Source: Catenovulum sp. 2E275
GTDB lineage: Bacteria > Pseudomonadota > Gammaproteobacteria > Enterobacterales > Alteromonadaceae
Assembly (NCBI RefSeq): GCF_025515275.1
Contig: NZ_JAOPFU010000030.1
Location: 1 to 53,385 of the forward strand
Direction: 5' to 3'
DNA length: 53,385 nucleotides
Below are positions 35,805 to 45,242 of this stretch, piece by piece (within the stretch, counting starts at the first letter, position 1; every line of letters begins with the position of its first letter). Below the pieces are notes generated by a model, which was not told the origin of the DNA, ran no database searches, and saw only the letters and a list, made by a program, of their open reading frames with translations. Both the position numbers and the translations under genes were made by a program.

Positions 35805-38165
35805 TTATCCTGAAACTTTTTGAAAACGCGCAGTTTGATTTAACGCCGCAAAAGGTGCCAATAAATAAGTAATAACTATGCCGATAAATACAGTTAAACC
35901 AAAATTATAAATGGCAGGTGTGCCACTGAGTGCCAGCATAGCAAATACTAAAATAGAACTTAATGCAGAAACAAAAGTCGCAAAGCTGATTTTTAAAGCT
36001 ATACCGTGATCGGCATAAAACACTGCATAATCTAACCCTAGTGCGATAATTAAAACACAGGCCAATGCATTAAATACAGTGAGCTCCGGTTGAATTAAAG
36101 CGCTGGCAGAAAGTGCAAATAAAACTGAGATTAGTGGAATCGCAACAATAAATAACGCTTTTTTAAGGCCATATACCCCAGCCAATAATAAAGCTGCAGC
36201 TAACAATGAAAAGCCCAGTAACTTAAATAGATTTATTCTAAAATGGCTGAGTTGTTCTGAAACTGAACCAGCTTTGTCTACAAATAAAACCGAGCTTTGC
36301 CCTTCAAGCGCTTTTTTCACTTTGTTTTTATCGGTTATTCCCTGCAATTTTATAACGGAAAAATATTGGCCGTTAATATCAAACCATTGAGGCTGATACG
36401 CTTTACCAAGCGGGCTTTGCAACCAAGTTGTTAAATTGAGCGGTTGTTGATTGGGGTTAAGTTCAAACGCTTGTCCGGTCACGGCTAAAAAAGGATCGAG
36501 TTGTCCGGCCTGATAAGCTTTAGCTAACGCGGCTTTGTTATTTTGCTGGCTTTGCTCGGTTGGTAACCACTGGCTAATTGCATTAAAACTGGTTAATACA
36601 TTGTCAGCTTTTAATTGAGTGAGACTTAATACTGCTTGTCGCTCATCTTGCATTACCGTTTGTGGAGAATCGCCGCGTACTAAGACAAATTGAAAATCAT
36701 CGGTTAGCCCAATTATATTTTGAATGCTTTGCTGTGATTCTGCTAGCTCTGGAGAAACTTTATAAAACCGACGAACATCATCATTAAATTGAGCGCTAAA
36801 AGCTAAATAAAAGCTTGCGGCCACTGCGAGCATGCATACGATTAAAAAGCCGCCGGTTTGGCAATAACCAAGTTGCAACCTATTCAACGCAGACAAGCGT
36901 GTCAGTGTATTGCGCCGATCAGCCAACTTAAAACGCACAGCTAAACTTGGGTACAATACTAATACACTGATTAATGCGCCGCTTAGCCCAGCCAAGATAA
37001 ACACCCCAACCTGAGCAAAAATAGCAAAAGGTGCAAACATTAATACCAGATAACCTACCGCCGTACTGATAAACCCCATCACTAACGGCAGTTTTATTTT
37101 ACTTAAATGACCCTTTTGAGTCGCAAGCTCAGTTAACGCATGAAAACTATAATCAGCGGCGATGCCAACTAACATAACGGCAAATACAAAAGTTAAAATA
37201 TGCACCTGAGTAAAACAAAGATTTAAACCTAAATAGCCATAAAACAGGCTGATACCAACCAAACTTAAAGTTGAAATTAGCGAAACTAAATTGCGGTAAG
37301 CCAAGATAATTAGCAAGATCAAACCGACAACTGAAAGTGTGCTAAATAACCACATTTCGCGTTGAGCACTCTGGCTGGCAAAATCGGCAAAAAATACTTG
37401 GCCGCTGGTTAATACATCACTCTCAAGCTGGGCTGTTAGTTGGTTAATTTGGCTAACAAGCTGGTGGCTGTCGTTAAGCGATAATCCCGATGTTTTGGTG
37501 CTGAATCTTAGTAATACATAAAAATTTTGCTGGTATTCAAAATACAGATAATCTTGATATTGATTAAATTTTTGCTCCGGCAAAGGCAGGTTTGCCAAAT
37601 AATCGGCCAGCGATAAACTTGGGTCTATTTGCAAACTGCTCACAACAAATGGATTTGCAAGTTGGTTTAACAGCGCAAATTGTTTTTCAAATAAAGCATT
37701 ATTCGGGCTGGTTTGAGCAGCGTTATTATCTTGGGCGTTATCCAGCGTTTTAAATAAAATGTCGCGGTAATCGTCGGATAATAAAAAATGACGGTAATCT
37801 TGATAAAAACCAACTATCGAATTGATTTCAGGAATAAAATTAAACTGAGTTTGCACCTGTTGTAACTGACTATTTTGCTTTAGTTGATTGGCTATATTTG
37901 CGGTATCGGCAATTGCATTGGTTAAATTGGGGTGGCCGATTAGCAAAATATTTTGATTTTCTACCTGAGCTGAAAATCTATCTAAGGCGAGTTGAGCCAT
38001 TTTATCTGGCTGCATAGTGTTAAACAGGCGGGATAAATCTGTATTAAACTGAATCGGTTTATAAATTTGCAACCCAACTAATAAAAAACAGGCCAGAATA
38101 AACTGAATAAGCCAGATTTTAGGATTGATTTTAACCAAACTCTTCGATTTTGAATTCCCTTGCAT
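35805..38165 (-). CDS. MMPL/RND-type exporter of the aryl polyene operon
   Basis: This 786-residue protein has about 12 membrane segments in two similar halves, each with a large periplasmic loop (after the first segment and after the central region). This is the architecture of MMPL lipid exporters. GIAADYSFHALTEL and ALGLDYAVFYADHG hold Asp residues in positions like those used for proton coupling. It most likely moves the lipid-linked polyene out of the inner membrane. It lies 17 bases after the LolA-like gene. Confidence 0.88.
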   Translation of the reverse strand: MQGNSKSKSLVKINPKIWLIQFILACFLLVGLQIYKPIQFNTDLSRLFNTMQPDKMAQLALDRFSAQVENQNILLIGHPNLTNAIADTANIANQLKQNSQLQQVQTQFNFIPEINSIVGFYQDYRHFLLSDDYRDILFKTLDNAQDNNAAQTSPNNALFEKQFALLNQLANPFVVSSLQIDPSLSLADYLANLPLPEQKFNQYQDYLYFEYQQNFYVLLRFSTKTSGLSLNDSHQLVSQINQLTAQLESDVLTSGQVFFADFASQSAQREMWLFSTLSVVGLILLIILAYRNLVSLISTLSLVGISLFYGYLGLNLCFTQVHILTFVFAVMLVGIAADYSFHALTELATQKGHLSKIKLPLVMGFISTAVGYLVLMFAPFAIFAQVGVFILAGLSGALISVLVLYPSLAVRFKLADRRNTLTRLSALNRLQLGYCQTGGFLIVCMLAVAASFYLAFSAQFNDDVRRFYKVSPELAESQQSIQNIIGLTDDFQFVLVRGDSPQTVMQDERQAVLSLTQLKADNVLTSFNAISQWLPTEQSQQNNKAALAKAYQAGQLDPFLAVTGQAFELNPNQQPLNLTTWLQSPLGKAYQPQWFDINGQYFSVIKLQGITDKNKVKKALEGQSSVLFVDKAGSVSEQLSHFRINLFKLLGFSLLAAALLLAGVYGLKKALFIVAIPLISVLFALSASALIQPELTVFNALACVLIIALGLDYAVFYADHGIALKISFATFVSALSSILVFAMLALSGTPAIYNFGLTVFIGIVITYLLAPFAALNQTARFQKVSG

Positions 38166-38182
38166 AATCGGCCTTAGTTAGC

Positions 38183-38740
38183 TCATTTATCCGCAATCAA
38201 CTTAATCAAAGTTTCGGTTTGTGAATTGTCAAAAAAGCGAATTTGAGTATTGTTTGAGCTGAGTTTGCATAACTGAATTTGACTGACAAATTGTGCCAGT
38301 TGAGTGTTGTCCATTTTTGCCTGAATACAATGATCTGTCTCGCTTTGCCAAACAATGCCCGGATAATCAGTTAGCCTGCCACTAAATACACTATATAACA
38401 GTTGGGTAAAAGCTGGTTGCTGAGTTAAGAGTTTTAGCTCGCTGTCGGGTTTATTTTGTTCTTTTACGGCATCAGCTGTAATCACTAAACGGTTAAATAC
38501 CGGTTGATTGGTCTGCCAGATAATTTGCTGCTGTTGATTATCAATCCAGTATTCGCCATTGGATTCAATGGCTCTGGTTAATAGCTTAAACTTTTTTTGC
38601 TGAATAAAAGTACCGTGTCCATCATTCAGAGCAAATGCATTTAACTGATTTTGAATTTGTGGATCAGTTTCTGCGCTAAATACATTAGCTGACAGCAAAC
38701 TCAATATAACCAAAATAACAGCATTCAACCGGCTTAACAT
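38183..38740 (-). CDS. LolA-like periplasmic carrier of the aryl polyene operon
   Basis: This 185-residue exported protein (signal peptide cleaved after about residue 22, ..SANVFSA|E) is a LolA-related fold with the pattern GTFIQQKKFKLLTRAIESNGEYW and IIWQTNQPVFNRLVITAD. It would bind the hydrophobic polyene lipid and ferry it across the periplasm. Cys residues (DHCIQ, LCKLS) may form a disulfide. It is one of the standard APE-operon genes. Confidence 0.82.
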   Translation of the reverse strand: MLSRLNAVILVILSLLSANVFSAETDPQIQNQLNAFALNDGHGTFIQQKKFKLLTRAIESNGEYWIDNQQQQIIWQTNQPVFNRLVITADAVKEQNKPDSELKLLTQQPAFTQLLYSVFSGRLTDYPGIVWQSETDHCIQAKMDNTQLAQFVSQIQLCKLSSNNTQIRFFDNSQTETLIKLIADK

Positions 38741-38741
38741 T

Positions 38742-39164
38742 TTATAGAACCGCCTTTATTTTATCGGTTAATACCGCCGGGCTTTGATATAGCATTTCAT
38801 TATTTTGCATATCAACTGCAACTTGAATGGTATACGCTTTAGTGAGTACCTGTTTGCTGGTTGCATCACGAATAATATATTCGATTTTTAAGCGGCTTTC
38901 GTATTCTATCAGGTTAGCTTCTACCTCAATGATTTGCCCAAGTTTTGCTGACGAGACATATTTTAAACGCATATCAACAATCGGCCAGAGATAACCGGAC
39001 GCTTCCATTTTCAAATAGTTATAATCAAATTTTTTCAGTAATTCGCAGCGGGCGATTTCTAAAAATTTAACATAGCTGCCATGCCAGACAACTCGCATTG
39101 AATCCACATCATAAAACTGAACTTCAAATTCTGTGCTGGCAGTTAATACCGGATTATTTTTCAT
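38742..39164 (-). CDS. Acyl-CoA/ACP thioesterase, 4-hydroxybenzoyl-CoA thioesterase type
   Basis: This 140-residue hotdog protein has the 4-HBT signature EFEVQFYDVDSMRVVWHGSY (about 13-32), including the catalytic Asp in YDVD. It would release or edit acyl-ACP or acyl-CoA intermediates. In known aryl polyene systems a thioesterase at this place assists synthesis or proofreading. It overlaps the ammonia-lyase gene by 11 bases. Confidence 0.85.
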   Translation of the reverse strand: MKNNPVLTASTEFEVQFYDVDSMRVVWHGSYVKFLEIARCELLKKFDYNYLKMEASGYLWPIVDMRLKYVSSAKLGQIIEVEANLIEYESRLKIEYIIRDATSKQVLTKAYTIQVAVDMQNNEMLYQSPAVLTDKIKAVL

Positions 39165-40704
39165 AAAGCGCCCAGCGTTTCTCCTGAATATAAGTTATGG
39201 TTTGACGTAATAGCTGATCTGTTGGCCTATCTTCATTTAACATTTCAAAAAATGTTGAGATATCATTAATCATTTCAGCAACTTCTGCGGTAAATGAATT
39301 TAGCTCAAGTTCATGTTTTTCAACTCTTAACCGAATCGCCTGTACGCTAGCTAATAAAGTGGCGGCAACCACTTGCTCAGTTAGTTGCAGTACCCGCAGA
39401 CAATCGCGCGCCGCAATGGTACCCATGCTCACTTTATCTTGATTGTGGCATTCTGTTGAGCGAGAAAATACACTGGCAGGCATAGTCAGTTTTAGTGCTT
39501 CGGCTGTCCAAGCTGAGCAGCCAATTTGAATTGCTTTAAAGCCATGATTGATAAATTGACGTTCGCCTTTTGCGCCGGACAAATTAGATGGTAAGCCATT
39601 ATTCATTTTAACATCAACCAAGGTGGCTATTTGGCGATCGGCTAAGTCGGCTAAATTAGCGACGCAATTTTTCATTGAGTCCATCGCCATTGCGATATGT
39701 CCGCCATAAAAATGGCCGCCGTGTAAAACGTGTTCACCAATCCCATCAATAATTGGGTTGTCGTTGGCGCTGTTTAATTCATTTTCAATAAAGCTGCGCA
39801 GCCACGGCAAGCTGTCTTGTAGAACGCCGATTACATGAGGTGCACAGCGGATTGAATATCTGTCTTGCAAACGATCTGAATTTCTTGGATGGGTATGATG
39901 ATTTAAATCGCCTTGAATCCATGCTGCAATTTGCTGTTGACCGCTGTGAGGTTTGACTGAAAATAAAATATCATCAAAGTGGTTACTGTTACCTTTTAAC
40001 GCAAGACTAGCAAGCGCGGTGACTCTGGTCATTAATTTAGCTAAATAAGCCGCTCTGTCGTAGGCTAAACAGGCAATTGCGGTCATGACAGCGGTGCCGT
40101 TCATGATCGCTAAACCTTCTTTTGGCCGAAGTTTTATTGGCTTTAAACCTGCTAGCTCAAATGCTTTTTCCGAGCGCATTACCTCACCCTGATAATAAAC
40201 ATCCCGCTCACCAATTAATGCGCCTGCAATGTAAGATAGTGGCGTTAAGTCGCCACTGGCACCAACAGAGCCTTCTTGCGGAATAACCGGGACAATATTG
40301 TGATTAAGCATTTCAACTAGCAAATTTAATAAATCCCAGCTCACCCCAGAGTAACCCTGAGATAAAGAGACTAAACGCGCAGCTAAAATGGCGCGCCCTT
40401 GGGCATTTGAAAATAATTCACCTAAACCACAACCATGAAAGCGAGTTAAATGCACAGGTAACTCATGCACCAAATTAAGCGGTACTTCAACAGTGCAGGA
40501 GTCGCCATAACCTGTGGTTACCCCATAAATATGACCTTCTTCTTTTAATAGTTGGTCTAAAAAGGCAACCCCTTTATCAATACGTTGACAAAACAGCGCG
40601 TTATCTGATAATGCAACCGGGTTTTGGGTTTGGGCAATATTAATAATGTCTTCAATTTGAATACGGTTAGAACCAAATTGGATGGTTTTTTGTTTCGAGT
40701 CCAC
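39154..40704 (-). CDS. Aromatic amino acid ammonia-lyase (MIO family) in the aryl polyene operon
   Basis: This 516-residue lyase forms the MIO prosthetic group from Ala149-Ser150-Gly151 (GSVGASGDLTP); Tyr60 (IYGVTTGYG) is the catalytic tyrosine. It releases ammonia from an aromatic amino acid. Residues 421-423 are NQD, as in phenylalanine and tyrosine lyases, where histidine lyases have a Glu at the Q position; this argues against histidine. The substrate-selectivity pair is Phe89-His90, against His-Leu in typical tyrosine and Phe-Leu in typical phenylalanine lyases, so the substrate is uncertain. The expected role is to make cinnamate or 4-coumarate as starter for the polyene. It overlaps the thioesterase gene and has no hut genes beside it. 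Confidence 0.85.
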   Translation of the reverse strand: MDSKQKTIQFGSNRIQIEDIINIAQTQNPVALSDNALFCQRIDKGVAFLDQLLKEEGHIYGVTTGYGDSCTVEVPLNLVHELPVHLTRFHGCGLGELFSNAQGRAILAARLVSLSQGYSGVSWDLLNLLVEMLNHNIVPVIPQEGSVGASGDLTPLSYIAGALIGERDVYYQGEVMRSEKAFELAGLKPIKLRPKEGLAIMNGTAVMTAIACLAYDRAAYLAKLMTRVTALASLALKGNSNHFDDILFSVKPHSGQQQIAAWIQGDLNHHTHPRNSDRLQDRYSIRCAPHVIGVLQDSLPWLRSFIENELNSANDNPIIDGIGEHVLHGGHFYGGHIAMAMDSMKNCVANLADLADRQIATLVDVKMNNGLPSNLSGAKGERQFINHGFKAIQIGCSAWTAEALKLTMPASVFSRSTECHNQDKVSMGTIAARDCLRVLQLTEQVVAATLLASVQAIRLRVEKHELELNSFTAEVAEMINDISTFFEMLNEDRPTDQLLRQTITYIQEKRWALYEK

Positions 40705-40721
40705 TTTTATTTATACTCCGG

Positions 40722-41687
40722 TTATTTGTTCTGCTCAGACTCTGTTAAGTCACTCTGCTGCCAAAAGTTAAAAAAGTTATACCACTGATAGGGTGACTTT
40801 TGACAATAATAAGATAAACGTTGGGCATATTGCTCAATCATTGACTGCAAATGCGCCTGCCGCATTTTTCGGCTTATTTTAACCTGTTGTGTAAACAGCT
40901 CAACATGAGCTTGATATCGGCCATTGGTTTCGCTTTTTGTGCAAAGCATTAAATAAACCGGACATTCCATCACACTGGCCAAGGCAAAAGGGCCGATAGC
41001 AAAAGGTGCTGGTTTATTTAAAAACGGAGCTAATTTTACACTGGCTGGATTATTCACCGATGTTCTGTCGGCAAATATCACAACTACTTCGCCATTATCT
41101 ATTTTTTGTTTAATTAAAATCGTATCTGCCGGACCAAATTGATCAACATGAATAAAATTAATTCCTGAATTGGGATCCAGTTTATTTAATACCTGATTAA
41201 AGGCTTGTGCATGTGCATTATAGGTAATAATGTTCAGCTTTTTATCGGTTTTACGGTTACGAAATAACGCTCGGCAAACTTCCATATTGCCTAAATGTGA
41301 GCTTAAAACAACACAGCCTTTTTCGCTCATCAACCCATCGTAAGCCGCTTGGTTAACTATCTCTAAATCTGATAAGTTAATTTTTCCTGTCCACGCGCCA
41401 AATTTATCAACTATCGCCAATCCAAAGCTGTAAAAGGTTTTAAAGCTTTTGTAATGTGTTTGCCAAAAATTAAGCCGGGGCTGAGCCTGGCTTAGGGTTA
41501 ATTGTTGCCAGTATTGATTAATGGCACTGCGCGCGGCTCCGCCGGTTAAATAAAAATAAAGCATGACCGGAAAAAACAGAACTTGGAAAACGCGTTTTCC
41601 CAATATCCGGTAACAAACCAGTAAGGTTTGAATGCCAAATACACTGCCTCTTTCTTTAATGGATGACCAATGTTTATCCTGACTCAT
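40722..41687 (-). CDS. LpxL/HtrB-type lysophospholipid acyltransferase
   Basis: This 321-residue protein has one N-terminal hydrophobic segment (about 29-50) and the HX4E catalytic motif in SSHLGNMEVCRALF (about 131-144). Such enzymes move an acyl chain to a lipid acceptor; here the donor may be the polyene-ACP. In Xenorhabdus-type clusters the glycosyltransferase and this acyltransferase are, as I recall, fused; here they are two genes (this one and 41692-42441). Confidence 0.82.
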   Translation of the reverse strand: MSQDKHWSSIKERGSVFGIQTLLVCYRILGKRVFQVLFFPVMLYFYLTGGAARSAINQYWQQLTLSQAQPRLNFWQTHYKSFKTFYSFGLAIVDKFGAWTGKINLSDLEIVNQAAYDGLMSEKGCVVLSSHLGNMEVCRALFRNRKTDKKLNIITYNAHAQAFNQVLNKLDPNSGINFIHVDQFGPADTILIKQKIDNGEVVVIFADRTSVNNPASVKLAPFLNKPAPFAIGPFALASVMECPVYLMLCTKSETNGRYQAHVELFTQQVKISRKMRQAHLQSMIEQYAQRLSYYCQKSPYQWYNFFNFWQQSDLTESEQNK

Positions 41688-41691
41688 AACC

Positions 41692-42441
41692 TTATTTTTG
41701 CCACTTTTTACTTTTACGGTAGAGTAGTTTAGGCAGGCGAATTAACATGCCAAAAAAGAGTTTTGTATGCATTTTAGAAATCAATACATTATCACGCCAA
41801 ACATTAAAATGAGAGACACCGTTTTGTGGGTAACATACTTTGGTTTTAATAAAATGAACCGGCACATTTTGCCAATATAAACGCACCATAACTTCGGTAT
41901 CAAAATCCATGCGTTTACCTATGTTCACTTTATCCGCCAATTTGACATAAGATTCAACCGGATATACCCGAAACCCACACATAGAATCAATTAGCTTAAA
42001 TGACAGCGTTTCTATATATACCCAAACATGAGTGACATAACGGCCATAAAAACGGCTTTTGGAAATTGAATCGTCATAAATTGGTGCGCCGCTGATTAAG
42101 GCAGTTGGGCAAGCTTGAGATTTGGCAATTAATTTATCTATATCATTTAAATCGTGTTGGCCGTCGGCATCAACCTGAATCGCGTGACTTAGCCCTAATT
42201 TTTGGGCAGTGCGAATGCCGGTATCAACCGCAGCCCCTTTGCCACCATTTTGGCTATGGCGAACTAAAGTCACTAACTCAAATTGCTGATCTATTTGTGA
42301 CAATACTTGTTGAGTTGATAGATCGCTACCGTCATCTACTAAAATAATCGGTAAGTTAAAGCGGGTTAATGCTTGTATCGTTTGCTCTATAACCAACTCA
42401 TGGTTGTAATTTGGGATCACAAAACAAAAACGGTTACTCAT
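41692..42441 (-). CDS. Family 2 glycosyltransferase of the aryl polyene operon
   Basis: This 249-residue protein starts with the GT2 fold VIPNYNHELVIEQTIQ and has the nucleotide site LVDDGSD, then the DxD-like AIQVDADGQHD. It resembles DPM1/DPG-type enzymes that transfer a sugar to a lipid carrier. A sugar added to the lipid anchor of the polyene is plausible. The start overlaps the dehydratase gene's stop by 4 bases. Confidence 0.85.
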   Translation of the reverse strand: MSNRFCFVIPNYNHELVIEQTIQALTRFNLPIILVDDGSDLSTQQVLSQIDQQFELVTLVRHSQNGGKGAAVDTGIRTAQKLGLSHAIQVDADGQHDLNDIDKLIAKSQACPTALISGAPIYDDSISKSRFYGRYVTHVWVYIETLSFKLIDSMCGFRVYPVESYVKLADKVNIGKRMDFDTEVMVRLYWQNVPVHFIKTKVCYPQNGVSHFNVWRDNVLISKMHTKLFFGMLIRLPKLLYRKSKKWQK

Positions 42442-42788
42442 TTAAATATTACCTTACCGGAGGCATGTTGACCTTTATCTGAAAGGTATTTAAACAAAAA
42501 TTGTTTGTCTGATTTTTGTTTAATTTCGAGCGTTAGTTGATAGTTTGGCGCAACAATAAGCTGAAATTTTAAATTAGAAAATGCACTAAACTGAGTTAAA
42601 TCCTGCTGAAAATATTTGGCTAAAAACTGCATTACCCACTCGGTTTGTACAACACCGGGTAAAACCGGAGCAAGCTCAAAATGCCCTTGAAAATAATATA
42701 AATTAGCTGGGACAAATAGCTCTAAAGTCAGGCTTTCAGCATTATGCTCAAGCAGGTTAACTTCAGGTTGATAAACAAACTCAGACAA
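42438..42788 (-). CDS. apeI: Hotdog dehydratase partner (ApeI-like)
   Basis: This 116-residue FabZ/FabA-like protein has the motif YFQGHFELAPVLPGVVQTEW with catalytic His36, as in ApeI. It is expected to pair with the ApeP-like protein at 32352-32810. It overlaps the AMP-ligase gene by 8 bases and the glycosyltransferase gene by 4, showing a tightly coupled operon. Confidence 0.85.
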   Translation of the reverse strand: MSEFVYQPEVNLLEHNAESLTLELFVPANLYYFQGHFELAPVLPGVVQTEWVMQFLAKYFQQDLTQFSAFSNLKFQLIVAPNYQLTLEIKQKSDKQFLFKYLSDKGQHASGKVIFK

Positions 42789-44172
42789 ACAATAACTCCA
42801 ATTCTTTTTTTATTAATTTCCCTTGGGCATTATAAGGCAAGCGTTCTGTATATCTAAATTTTTTAGGTAAAACGACTGGCTCAAACCAATCGGCTAAATA
42901 TTGGCGAAAAAACCTGTCTTGTTTAAATTTTTTGGTTTGATTAAATTCTGTTTTGCCACCAGCAGATAACTGAATAATGGCGGCTAATTGTTTTTTATGC
43001 TCACCAACAACCAATACATACGCATCTTCAATATATTCGTGTTGAGTTAACTTTTGTTGAACCTCGTCTAAAGACACCCGTTTTTCTTCAATTTTGACAA
43101 TGCGATCGGCACGACCTAATAATCTAAATTGATTAATACTGATATGCTTAACTCTGTCATCAGTTAAATAAACCTGATTATCCGCAAGATAAGGTGAAGT
43201 TATAGCTAATAATTGGTCGTCTCTTGCAGGCTGAATGCTGACATCATCAAAACTTGTCCATATGTCATCCGTTTTATGCTGTTTGCTACGCCAACCTATA
43301 CCACCGGTTTCGGTGCTGCCAAAAACTTCGATAATTCGGCAGGATAGTTCAGTTTGCAACTGGATATTTTTAGCCGAATCCAATGGTCCACCGGATGAAA
43401 AAATAACCGCCAGTTTAGCCGCGATTTGTATTAATACATTATCAGCTGCAATTCGGTGTAAATGAGCAGGGCTGGCGATAAGTGAAATGTTATCGGCTGA
43501 AAACGCTTTTGCAAACTGACAAATTTGCTCAGGAAATTCAAATGCCTGACTAACAAATTTATGGCCACAACATAACGGCCATAATAATTTAAATAACATG
43601 CCATAAATATGCTGGTGTGACACAGTTGAACATAAAATACTGTGTTTTATTTGGCTACCAAACTGACGCTCCAATACGTTCACTTCGGTGATGAGTTGAG
43701 CAAATGATTTGCTGATTTTTTTGGCCTGACCAGTAGAGCCAGAGGTAAAAAATTCAAGTTTACTCGCTTGATTTAAAAGCCAAGGGTGATTGTTAGTTGT
43801 CGTTGTCGGTAAATCTGGTGGGGTTTGCTTATATTCAATACAGGATTTAATACTCGGTTTAATTTTGCTGACAACCGATATACATCCAATCGCCGCATCT
43901 GCAAAACGGTGTATTTGTTCAATTTGTTTAGGTTGTGCGCTTGGCGGCAAAATAATGGTTTTATCTGCCCGCAGTAATGCAAAGAGCAATACTGAAAACG
44001 CATACGAATCATCATGAAAGAGCAACCAAGATTGTGCCGGATGCTGGCTAATCTGTTGATAATAATATTCAACCAGTCTGACCCAATTTGAATTAGCGTT
44101 TGGATCTGAATCAACAAATTTGATTTGAGTCGGTGAAAATAAATAGGTATCGGCCATTTTATTATTTGTCAT
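42781..44172 (-). CDS. apeH: AMP-dependent acyl-CoA/ACP ligase (ApeH-like)
   Basis: This 463-residue member of the adenylate-forming family has the ATP loop FFTSGSTGQAKKISK (about 138-152) and the second motif EVFGSTETGGIGWR. The C-terminal subdomain ends with the usual catalytic Lys (QGKLIKKELE). It should activate the aromatic starter acid and load it on ACP. The start overlaps the membrane-protein gene by 4 bases. Confidence 0.87.
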   Translation of the reverse strand: MTNNKMADTYLFSPTQIKFVDSDPNANSNWVRLVEYYYQQISQHPAQSWLLFHDDSYAFSVLLFALLRADKTIILPPSAQPKQIEQIHRFADAAIGCISVVSKIKPSIKSCIEYKQTPPDLPTTTTNNHPWLLNQASKLEFFTSGSTGQAKKISKSFAQLITEVNVLERQFGSQIKHSILCSTVSHQHIYGMLFKLLWPLCCGHKFVSQAFEFPEQICQFAKAFSADNISLIASPAHLHRIAADNVLIQIAAKLAVIFSSGGPLDSAKNIQLQTELSCRIIEVFGSTETGGIGWRSKQHKTDDIWTSFDDVSIQPARDDQLLAITSPYLADNQVYLTDDRVKHISINQFRLLGRADRIVKIEEKRVSLDEVQQKLTQHEYIEDAYVLVVGEHKKQLAAIIQLSAGGKTEFNQTKKFKQDRFFRQYLADWFEPVVLPKKFRYTERLPYNAQGKLIKKELELLFV

Positions 44173-44720
44173 TGCTTATTATGTTTTTTAACCTGTATCC
44201 GTACTAAATATTCTGTACCTAACAAAATACCCATCAATAAATATGAGATGAATCCGTTATAAATCAGCCAATATTGGCCTTGATTCAGATAAATGCTGAG
44301 GCTAGCTATAATGCAGTTAAACAGAAAAAAAATACACCATACCAGTGTTACTTTTTGGGTATAACGAATGCCGGCTTGATCAAGCTTTTCGGTTAACGAA
44401 GCAATCAGCGTGATGACTGCTGGTGGTTTAAACAAAGAGTAAGCAAATACAACCAGAAAACAGGCGCTGACTACGACAGGGTATAACTTTAAAGCGAGCT
44501 CAGATTGAGTAAAGCTACCATAAAGTAATAACACGGTTGTTGCGGCTGTGACTAAAGGTAACGCAGGGAATTTATTGAGAAGCGAGCGAAATGACCAGAA
44601 CCTCAACAAGATAATGGTCAATAAAAACAAACTGATATAAGTTACTGAAACCAGCTTAATCCCAAAATAAACAATAAAGGGGTAAGCCAGCAATAAGGCA
44701 ACTACTATCACTTTGAGCAT
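44169..44720 (-). CDS. Small polytopic membrane protein of the aryl polyene operon
   Basis: This 183-residue protein has about five or six hydrophobic segments (starting MLKVIVVALLLAYPFIVYFG) and a positively charged end. Its position between the second ACP and the AMP-ligase matches the conserved membrane protein of aryl polyene clusters (COG4648-like). The function is not known. Confidence 0.7.
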   Translation of the reverse strand: MLKVIVVALLLAYPFIVYFGIKLVSVTYISLFLLTIILLRFWSFRSLLNKFPALPLVTAATTVLLLYGSFTQSELALKLYPVVVSACFLVVFAYSLFKPPAVITLIASLTEKLDQAGIRYTQKVTLVWCIFFLFNCIIASLSIYLNQGQYWLIYNGFISYLLMGILLGTEYLVRIQVKKHNKQ

Positions 44721-44722
44721 AA

Positions 44723-44968
44723 TTAATGATTTAGCGTTTGCTCTAACGTAGTAACCAGATCTTGAATTGTTCTGACTTGTTTAAAGTTATCCGGCTCAAT
44801 TGAACGACCGGTTTGTGCTCTTAACTTAACCATTAAATCAACCGCATCTATGCTGTCGATATCCAGATCCTGATAAATATTGGTTTCAAGCGAAATATCG
44901 CTTTCGTCAATTTCAAACTCTTCAACCAGAATTGACTTAACCATATTAAAAATTTGTTCTTGGTTCAT
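44723..44968 (-). CDS. apeF: Acyl carrier protein 2 of the aryl polyene operon
   Basis: This 81-residue ACP has Ser39 in LDIDSIDAVDLM as the phosphopantetheine site. A second carrier protein is a standard feature of aryl polyene clusters; one carrier may hold the starter or the finished chain, the other the extender. It lies 16 bases downstream of the other ACP gene. Confidence 0.9.
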   Translation of the reverse strand: MNQEQIFNMVKSILVEEFEIDESDISLETNIYQDLDIDSIDAVDLMVKLRAQTGRSIEPDNFKQVRTIQDLVTTLEQTLNH

Positions 44969-44984
44969 TGGGTGTTACTCAATT

Positions 44985-45242
44985 TTAATTACGATTTGCC
45001 TGTATAAACTCACACAAGGTTGTTACTGAATAAAAATGTTTTTTACTTTCTTCAGAGTTGCCTTCCAGTTTTATGTTATAAGCTTTTTTTATGGCAACAC
45101 CTAACTCTAATGCATCAATAGAGTCTAATCCTAAACCATCATTAAATAGCGGCGCATCGGCATCTATATCTTGTGGTTCAATATCTTCTAACTCTAAAGC
45201 ATCTATGATTAATTGTTTTACTTCGGCAATTAAATCATTCAT
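44985..45242 (-). CDS. apeE: Acyl carrier protein 1 of the aryl polyene operon
   Basis: This 85-residue ACP has Ser41 in GLGLDSIDALELG as the phosphopantetheine site. It overlaps the acyltransferase gene by 8 bases. No phosphopantetheinyl transferase gene is present in the operon, so one from elsewhere must activate it. Confidence 0.9.
   Translation of the reverse strand: MNDLIAEVKQLIIDALELEDIEPQDIDADAPLFNDGLGLDSIDALELGVAIKKAYNIKLEGNSEESKKHFYSVTTLCEFIQANRN

Noticed and set aside
39154-40704. Histidine ammonia-lyase of histidine breakdown
   Set aside because: There are no hut genes beside it, the gene is embedded in the polyene operon, and it has NQD where histidases have a Glu.
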